Part shown: positions 1-4,727 of the stretch, in pieces
How the letters are laid out: each line of letters begins with the position of its first letter
Position numbering within the stretch: the first letter of the stretch is position 1
Source: Verrucomicrobiaceae bacterium
Lineage (GTDB): Bacteria; Verrucomicrobiota; Verrucomicrobiae; Verrucomicrobiales; Akkermansiaceae
Length of the DNA stretch: 6,125 nt
Direction of reading: 5' to 3'
Assembly (NCBI GenBank): GCA_003820635.1
Contig: RPOS01000169.1
Span: forward strand, 1 to 6,125
Position numbers and translations under genes: made by a program
The notes under the pieces: generated by a model
Told to the model about the DNA's origin: nothing
Databases searched by the model: none
What the model saw: only the letters and a program-made list of their open reading frames with translations

Positions 1-1
1 C

Positions 2-1900
2 GACGGCTTCGGCTGCGCCAACCTCCACTCCGCCAGCGGTGCCGCCGGGGCCATCCTCCACTACCTGATCCACCAGCTCCGCCGCCCCTGCGAGCACCTC
101 CACACACCCCGAGTCCGGGAAAACGCCGACCACGTCCTGATCGATGCCGCCTCGCAGCGCAATCTCGACCTCGTCGAATCCCGCTCCGGCAAGCAGCACA
201 CCCTGTTAGGCGTGCTCGACCGCACCGCCACCCCGATGGGCGCCCGCCTGCTCCGCGACTGGATCCTCCACCCGCTGCGCGATCTGTCGGTCCTAACAAA
301 CCGCCAGGAAACCATCGCCGCGTTCCTGGCAGAACCTTTCCTGCTCTCCAAATGCCGCGAGTCCCTCAAAGGCATCCGGGACATCGAACGCACCACCTCG
401 CGCCTTTCCCAGAACTCCGGCAACGCCCGCGACCTCCAGTCCCTGAGCATCTCCCTCTCCCACATCCCCTCCCTCAAGGAAGACCTCTCTTCACTGCTCA
501 CAATGGAGCGGAGCGACATGGAACCACAGACTGATTCCTCAAAAACTGGCTCAAATCACCGCTCATTGATCGCTTCTCTCCACGATTTCACCAACCTCAC
601 CACTCTCTTATCCAGCGCCCTAGCCGACGAACCGCCCGCCAACCTTCGCGACGGCGGCATCATCCGCGACGGTTGGTCCCCCGAGCTCGATGAACTCCGC
701 AACGCCTCGCGCGGCGGCAAGGACTGGATTGCCCGCCTGCAGGAAGACGAACGCAAGCGCACCGGCATCGACTCGCTTAAGATCAAATTCAACAACGTTT
801 TCGGCTACTTCATCGAAATCACCACCAGCCACCTCGCCAAAGTTCCGGACGATTACACACGCAAGCAAACCATGTCCAACGCCGAGCGCTACATCACTCC
901 CGCGCTCAAGGAGATGGAAAACAAGGTGCTCGGTGCCGAGGAACGCTCCAAACAGTTGGAAGCGGAACTCTTCGCACAACTCCGTTCGCAAGTCATCACC
1001 CACCTTCCGCGCCTCCAGCAAAGCGCCGCCGCCGTCGCGGAAATCGACGTGCTCTGCGCCCTTGCGGAAGTCGCCCAGTTCCACCGCCACTGTCGGCCGG
1101 TCCTCAATCATGAAAACGGCTTCTTCGTCACCAACGGCCGCCACCCGGTGCTCGAACAAACGCTCACCGACACCAAGTTCGTCCCCAACGACACCGAACT
1201 CGATCCGGAAAGCGCCCGCCTGCAAATTCTAACAGGCCCCAACATGGCGGGAAAATCCACCTACATCCGCCAGATCGCGCTGATCGCCGTGATGGCCCAG
1301 ATCGGTGCCTACGTCCCTGCGGAATCCGCCACGCTCGGCCTCGTGGACCGCATCTTCTGCCGCGTCGGGGCCAGCGACGACCTCTCGCGCGGCCAATCCA
1401 CCTTCATGGTCGAGATGAGCGAAACCGCCCTCATCCTCAACCACGCCACCGACCGCTCGCTCGTCATCCTTGACGAGATCGGCCGCGGCACCGCCACCTT
1501 CGACGGACTCTCCATCGCCTGGGCCGTGGCCGAGCATCTGCACGACACCATCGGCTGCCGCACCCTCTTCGCCACCCACTACCACGAGCTCACCGACCTC
1601 GCGAACACCAAACAAGCCGTCGCCAATTACAACGTCGCTGTTAGAGAGTGGAACGAGGAAATCATCTTCCTCCACAAGATCCTCCCTGGCGCGGCGGACA
1701 AGAGCTACGGCATCCAGGTCGCGCGTTTGGCGGGCCTGCCGAAAGCCGTCGTCGAGCGCGCCAAGTCCATCCTCTCCCACCTCGAACTCCACTCCGTGAA
1801 ACCCGAGCAGAAGAAACAGGGCCCCAAGGCCAAAAACACCGTGCAAGACGAGTTTCCCAAGCCCGCCACGCCGCAGATGGACCTTTTTGCGGATTTTTGA
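2..1900 (+). CDS. mutS: DNA mismatch repair protein MutS, C-terminal 632 residues (5' end outside window)
   Basis: MutS recognises base mismatches and small loops and, through its ATPase, recruits MutL. The frame is open from base 2 without an upstream stop, so the gene is cut by the window edge. By comparison with E. coli MutS (853 aa), roughly 230 N-terminal residues are missing, including the mismatch-reading Phe-x-Glu domain. Present are the connector end and lever/core (LGVLDRTATPMGARLLRDW), the clamp (FGYFIEI, NAERYITPALKEMENKVL) and the whole ATPase. Walker A GPNMAGKST is encoded at 1235-1261, followed by GASDDLSRGQSTFMVEMSE. Walker B LVILDEIGRGTATFDG has its Asp-Glu pair at 1472-1477, and the FATHYHELT switch follows. 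GTAT replaces the usual bacterial GTST; eukaryotic MSH6 also has GTAT, so this should be functional. The clamp marks it as MutS1, not MutS2. It ends in QMDLFADF. A GTG codon at 212 is internal and is not the start. An unusual insert lies at about 500-562. Confidence 0.97.
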   Translation, partial: DGFGCANLHSASGAAGAILHYLIHQLRRPCEHLHTPRVRENADHVLIDAASQRNLDLVESRSGKQHTLLGVLDRTATPMGARLLRDWILHPLRDLSVLTNRQETIAAFLAEPFLLSKCRESLKGIRDIERTTSRLSQNSGNARDLQSLSISLSHIPSLKEDLSSLLTMERSDMEPQTDSSKTGSNHRSLIASLHDFTNLTTLLSSALADEPPANLRDGGIIRDGWSPELDELRNASRGGKDWIARLQEDERKRTGIDSLKIKFNNVFGYFIEITTSHLAKVPDDYTRKQTMSNAERYITPALKEMENKVLGAEERSKQLEAELFAQLRSQVITHLPRLQQSAAAVAEIDVLCALAEVAQFHRHCRPVLNHENGFFVTNGRHPVLEQTLTDTKFVPNDTELDPESARLQILTGPNMAGKSTYIRQIALIAVMAQIGAYVPAESATLGLVDRIFCRVGASDDLSRGQSTFMVEMSETALILNHATDRSLVILDEIGRGTATFDGLSIAWAVAEHLHDTIGCRTLFATHYHELTDLANTKQAVANYNVAVREWNEEIIFLHKILPGAADKSYGIQVARLAGLPKAVVERAKSILSHLELHSVKPEQKKQGPKAKNTVQDEFPKPATPQMDLFADF

Positions 1901-1929
1901 CCGTGGCGGCGGATTGCATCCGCCATGCC
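1901..1929 (+). repeat. REP-like hairpin element, copy 1, directly after the mutS stop
   Basis: This 29-bp element begins on the base after the mutS TGA. It has a GTGG head (1903-1906) and a perfect 7-bp stem with a 3-nt loop, GGCGGAT-TGC-ATCCGCC (1908-1924). A second copy lies on the minus strand at 5648-5676 and matches at 24 of 29 positions, with paired changes in the stem. The GTAG/GTGG head plus GC-rich hairpin is the known architecture of REP elements spread by RAYT transposases. It could also act as a 3' mRNA-stabilising hairpin for mutS. No T-run follows, so it is not a classical intrinsic terminator. Confidence 0.7.
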
Positions 1930-2074
1930 GATCCATCGAAACTCAGTCATTCAATGCTCCGCAATAGTTTGGGATCACTGACGAAATGACGCCGATCCCA
2001 TCCCTCTATTCAGTGGACCACGCCAACCAGGAAACGGCGCTTGGCGGCGGCCGGATGCGGGTTATGCTGCGGCC
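1930..2074. other. Intergenic region between mutS and the glutaredoxin-like gene
   Basis: After the REP-like hairpin, about 145 bp are non-coding. A 7-bp inverted repeat (TGGGATC at 1970-1976, GATCCCA at 1994-2000) has a 17-bp loop and no T-run, so its role is unclear. A promoter for the downstream pair of genes would be expected here, but I see no convincing -35/-10 pair. No strong Shine-Dalgarno sequence precedes the ATG at 2075. Confidence 0.4.
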
Positions 2075-2320
2075 ATGAGTTTGCCGATCCTTTACATCAA
2101 GCCGGGCTGCCCGTGGTGCGACGATGTCGTCGAGTTCCTGCGCCGCAAGCGTCTCGAAGTCGAGACGGTGGTTGTTTCCGGCAACCCGGAGGCGATGCGT
2201 GAAATGGTCGCTATTTCCGGCCAAACGAAAGCGCCTACGATGGATTGGCACGGCGAGGTGCTGGCGGATTTCGGCGTGGACGAGTTGATCCCGTTTCTCC
2301 GCAGGCGCGGCCTGCACTGA
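2075..2320 (+). CDS. Glutaredoxin-like thiol-disulfide oxidoreductase (CPWC)
   Basis: This is a small cytoplasmic thioredoxin-fold protein of 81 residues, the typical size of bacterial glutaredoxin/NrdH proteins. It begins with a short beta strand (LPILYIKPG) that leads into the redox pair Cys12-Pro-Trp-Cys15 at the start of helix 1 (DDVVEFLRRK). A second strand follows (EVETVVVSG). The TKAPT segment places the expected cis-proline at Pro54, and a C-terminal strand and helix follow (EVLADFGVDELIPFLRRRG). Known relatives reduce protein disulfides or glutathione mixed disulfides. CPWC differs from the classical CPYC, so the reductant (glutathione, thioredoxin reductase or other) cannot be told. 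No signal peptide is present. The lipoprotein gene starts 25 bp downstream and may be co-transcribed. An upstream ATG at 2055 is out of frame and reaches a stop after seven codons. Confidence 0.86.
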   Translation: MSLPILYIKPGCPWCDDVVEFLRRKRLEVETVVVSGNPEAMREMVAISGQTKAPTMDWHGEVLADFGVDELIPFLRRRGLH

Positions 2321-2345
2321 TTTCCACCCGCAGCCGAGTGATGAC

Positions 2346-3176
2346 ATGACGCGCCTCTTCCAGCCATGGATCTGCCTCAGCCTGCTGGTGATTGCGGCGT
2401 GCGAGCGGCCGGAGAAAACCGGGCGTCATGCCGAGGAACAGGCCAGCCCGCAAGTCACGCGCTCCGCCAAGCGGCAGCCGCGTGAGGCGCTGCCGGAGCC
2501 GCACAAGCCAACGCGCGCCACGCTTGCCGAAGCGCAGGCCATCACGGAGCCCGCAGCGCGGGCAAGGGCGATCGCCCAAGTGGCGTGGAATGCGCTTGAA
2601 GAGGATCCGGAGCTGGCCCGCGAGGCGCTCGGGCTGCTTGCGGCCGACAGTCCGGAGAGAATCGCCCTGATCCAGCATTTCGCCATGCGCATGGCGGATG
2701 AGAATCCGGACGCGGCGCTGGAGTGGGCCGGAACGCTGGAATCCGAGCAGGAAAGCGCGGCGGCCCGTGCCCGGATCGCGCTGGTCATCGCGGCGGAAGA
2801 CCCGGCGCGCGCGGCAAACCTGCTTTCGGAATCCGGGATCCCCGGCCGTGAGTTTGATGTGGCCATCGTGCAGGTCCTGCAGCGTTGGGCCGACAAAAGC
2901 GCGCCGGATGCCGCCGCGTGGGTTGCCACGTTTCCGCCCGGCGGATTCCGCAAGGCGGGGATCGAGGCGGTGGTTTCCCAATGGGCGGCGAGCGACCCGC
3001 AAGCCGTCTTTTCATGGCTCTCCACGCTCAGCGACGAGTCGATCCGGGGCGAGGCCACGCTGGCCATCGCCGGGGCGCTGGGCCAGCAAACGCCGGAAAC
3101 CCGCGCCGTCTGGTTGAATGCCGCAGATCCCCGCACGCGGGAACAGCTCGAACAGGCACAGCCCCCGGCGGAGTGA
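2346..3176 (+). CDS. Predicted lipoprotein with five ~33-residue Asp-Pro/Trp repeats
   Basis: I do not recognise a named family for this 276-residue protein. It starts with a short signal peptide (MTRLFQPWICLSLLVIAAC). The IAA-C lipobox has Cys19 as the predicted lipidation site, so the protein should be anchored in an envelope membrane. Residues 20-60 are charged and Pro-rich, probably a disordered tether. From about residue 86 there are five helical repeats of 32-34 residues beginning EDPELA (86), ENPDAAL (119), EDPARAA (151), SAPDAAA (185) and SDPQAVF (217). Later units carry a Trp (LEWAGTL, AAWVATF, FSWLSTL) and end in a helix such as VVSQWAA. This resembles TPR/HEAT-like alpha-solenoids, which usually mediate protein contacts. 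Similar repeat proteins are, to my knowledge, frequent in Verrucomicrobiota. The ATG at 2346 is preferred because it starts the signal peptide. Its stop overlaps the convergent hairpin. Confidence 0.85.
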   Translation: MTRLFQPWICLSLLVIAACERPEKTGRHAEEQASPQVTRSAKRQPREALPEPHKPTRATLAEAQAITEPAARARAIAQVAWNALEEDPELAREALGLLAADSPERIALIQHFAMRMADENPDAALEWAGTLESEQESAAARARIALVIAAEDPARAANLLSESGIPGREFDVAIVQVLQRWADKSAPDAAAWVATFPPGGFRKAGIEAVVSQWAASDPQAVFSWLSTLSDESIRGEATLAIAGALGQQTPETRAVWLNAADPRTREQLEQAQPPAE

Positions 3177-3192
3177 AACGGCAGCCCGTTTC
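3175..3192. terminator. Candidate bidirectional hairpin between convergent genes
   Basis: A perfect 7-bp stem with a 4-nt loop, GAAACGG-CAGC-CCGTTTC, begins inside the lipoprotein stop codon and ends 9 bp before the convergent gene's stop at 3202. It is the only evident structure in the 25-bp gap, and its placement fits shared termination. The AAA/TTT at the stem base is the only T-rich stretch, so termination strength is uncertain. Confidence 0.4.
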
Positions 3193-3201
3193 CCGGGGCG
3201 A

Positions 3202-4056
3202 TCAGCCAAGGCGGCCGAGCTCGCGGGCGATGATCATGAGTGTCTCACGCACGCCGGGAGCGAAACTGCCGTCGGTCTGGATGGCCAGCACGCAGGAACC
3301 TTCGCGGATGAAATCGATGGGGACCGAGCCCGAATAAAGCCGCAGTGGACCGCCGCCGAGGCCGAGACTGGGAAGCAGGTTCTTGAGGCCCTCGATGGTG
3401 GCCATTTCATTGGGGCCCACGCGGGCAAGACCGCGGATGCCGGAAAGCGCCCGCGCGCGTTGCAGGATTTCATCGGCGCTCAACTCGCGGTCCACGCCGA
3501 AAATCGCCCGCAGCTCGAGTTGGCGGATCGTCGAGGAATCCGAGAGGAAACCGCTGGAATCCACAGTGTTTTGAGCCGCCGGTGTGAAAGCCGCGGGAGC
3601 GGCCGCCGTAGCGGGGGCCTGTGATGCGGTGGTGGCAAATGGTGGCGGCGCTGCAAACGGCGAACTGGCGGCCGACTCGGCCGGAGTGGAGAACGACGGG
3701 AACGAAGCGGCGGCCGCTTTCGTCTCGAACGGGCTGGCGGCCGGGCTGGCCGGAGCCTCGAATCCAAAACCTTCCGAGGGCTCCGTCACTTGGAATGGGG
3801 AATCGGATTTCTTGGTTTCGGGCAGTTTGGCGGACTTGCCGAAATCGGCAGGTTTCGCCGCCGCGGCATCGTCCGCTACCGTGAAGGGCGAACTTGGTTT
3901 CCCAGCGACTGAGAACGGACTCTGCTCGGGTGCGGGCTCGTTGACCACGCTGAATGGGGAATCCTTGCGTTCGCCCGGCTGGCTGGGAAGGGTTTCGAAT
4001 ATGCCTCGGTTCGTGTTCATTTTGGAGATGGGTGTGGAATTGAGGCGCGCTTCCAT
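3202..4056 (-). CDS. Hypothetical protein: disordered SPF-repeat region plus small C-terminal domain (possibly Roadblock/LC7-like)
   Basis: The product is about 284 residues from ATG 4056. The first ~170 residues are low-complexity (Ala, Pro, Ser, Phe) with no membrane segment and are probably disordered. They carry a recurring Ser-Pro-Phe motif: DSPFSV, QSPFSV, SSPFTV and DSPFQV, then ASPFET and SSPFAA, at residues about 33, 46, 56, 86, 108 and 132. Residues about 177-284 look folded, with helix-strand alternation (ELSADEILQRARALSGIRGLARV and later CVLAIQTDGSFAPGVRETLM). The order loosely resembles a Roadblock/LC7 domain, a fold used in dimerisation and GTPase regulation, but that is a guess. 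The frame extends to a GTG at 4122 that overlaps the def stop as GTGA. I prefer ATG 4056 because GAGGGTGA lies 4-11 bases upstream and the 66 bases before it have only about 50% GC at third positions. ATG 4020 is also possible. It is probably in an operon with def. Confidence 0.82.
   Translation of the reverse strand: MEARLNSTPISKMNTNRGIFETLPSQPGERKDSPFSVVNEPAPEQSPFSVAGKPSSPFTVADDAAAAKPADFGKSAKLPETKKSDSPFQVTEPSEGFGFEAPASPAASPFETKAAAASFPSFSTPAESAASSPFAAPPPFATTASQAPATAAAPAAFTPAAQNTVDSSGFLSDSSTIRQLELRAIFGVDRELSADEILQRARALSGIRGLARVGPNEMATIEGLKNLLPSLGLGGGPLRLYSGSVPIDFIREGSCVLAIQTDGSFAPGVRETLMIIARELGRLG
3640..3965 (-). repeat. SPF-motif repeat region within the hypothetical protein gene
   Basis: Six Ser-Pro-Phe motifs are encoded here at irregular spacing. 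The DNA is also repeated: AATGGGGAATC occurs at 3794-3804 and 3953-3963 (plus-strand reading), encoding the DSPF of two units. Related variants (AACGGACTC, AACGGGCTG, AACGGCGAA) mark other units. The conserved feature is the protein motif, with Val or Ala two residues after Phe in most units. This suggests a short linear binding motif with internal duplication. Confidence 0.6.
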
Positions 4057-4118
4057 AGCGTCACCCTCGGCAAGAAAGCCCGATCCAGGCGGAAAGTCGA
4101 GCCTCAGACCAAAAAATT

Positions 4119-4676
4119 TCACTCATATTGATTTTCCACCAGCAGCCGCTTGAGCCGGTTTTTCATGGAAACCTTGGCCACCGCCGCCAGCCGGTCCACG
4201 AAAAGCACGCCGTTGAGGTGGTCGGTCTCATGCTGGATGGCGCGTGCCAGAAGGCCGTCGGTCTCGATCTCCAGCACCGAACCATCGAGCTGCGACAGCT
4301 TGGCAATAACGGCCGCCGGGCGCCGGACTTCCGCGCGGATGCCCTGGATGCTCAGACAGCCTTCCACCGCGCTTTCCTTTTGCTGGCTGTAGGTGAGCTC
4401 CGGATTGATGAAAACCAGAGGCATGATGGAGGCCAGCTCCGCGTCCTCGCCATTGACCTTGAGCATGGAAACGCATTCCGGATCGTGCGAAACATCGATC
4501 ACCGCCAGCCGGATGTCTTCGCCCACCTGAGGGGCGGCGAGGCCCACGCCGTTGGCATCGACCATCGTGTCCAGCATGTCGGCCACGAGTTCGCGCAGCG
4601 TGTCGTCCACCACGGTCACGGGGCGGCATTTCTGGCGGAGGACGGGGTGGCCGTACTGGACGATATCGCGAATCAT
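4119..4676 (-). CDS. def: Peptide deformylase
   Basis: This metalloenzyme removes the N-formyl group from nascent proteins at the ribosome exit, before methionine aminopeptidase acts. The product is 185 residues, a normal length. All three family motifs are intact: motif 1 GVGLAAPQ (residues 43-50, Gln50 at the active site), motif 2 EGCLS (105-109, Cys107 a metal ligand) and motif 3 HETDH (149-153, His149 and His153 metal ligands, Glu150 catalytic). The N-terminus MIRDIVQYGHPVLRQKC matches the family and supports the ATG at 4676. No clear Shine-Dalgarno sequence precedes it. The acidic, polar stretch at residues 62-82 (VSHDPECVSMLKVNGEDAELA) is a loop of variable length in the family. It lies 51 bp after the U32 gene on the same strand and its stop overlaps the alternative GTG start of the next gene, so the three genes are probably one operon. 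A Lys/Arg-rich tail (KNRLKRLL) could help ribosome binding. Confidence 0.98.
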   Translation of the reverse strand: MIRDIVQYGHPVLRQKCRPVTVVDDTLRELVADMLDTMVDANGVGLAAPQVGEDIRLAVIDVSHDPECVSMLKVNGEDAELASIMPLVFINPELTYSQQKESAVEGCLSIQGIRAEVRRPAAVIAKLSQLDGSVLEIETDGLLARAIQHETDHLNGVLFVDRLAAVAKVSMKNRLKRLLVENQYE

Positions 4677-4727
4677 GGGCGCAAACGCTTAGCAACGCAT
4701 CCGGCCGAGGTCAAACGCGGGAATCGC

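Noticed and set aside
1229..1936. Long minus-strand open frames (235 aa, and 201 aa at 620-1225) opposite mutS
   Set aside because: The sense strand encodes conserved MutS ATPase and clamp motifs. The antisense frames are a by-product of GC-rich codon use and show no recognisable protein.
1970..2000. Inverted repeat TGGGATC/GATCCCA as a mutS terminator
   Set aside because: The 17-bp loop, 7-bp arms and absence of a following T-run make it weak. It may be chance.
3203..3624. Plus-strand open frames across 3118-4153 opposite the SPF-repeat gene
   Set aside because: They are Ala/Gly/Arg-rich shadows without motifs, and the minus strand carries the repeat protein and follows def in the same direction.
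4057..4122. GTG start at 4122 for the SPF-repeat protein, overlapping the def stop as GTGA
   Set aside because: Not excluded, since the overlap is typical of coupled genes. However, the extra 22 codons show low third-position GC, and a better ribosome-binding sequence precedes ATG 4056.
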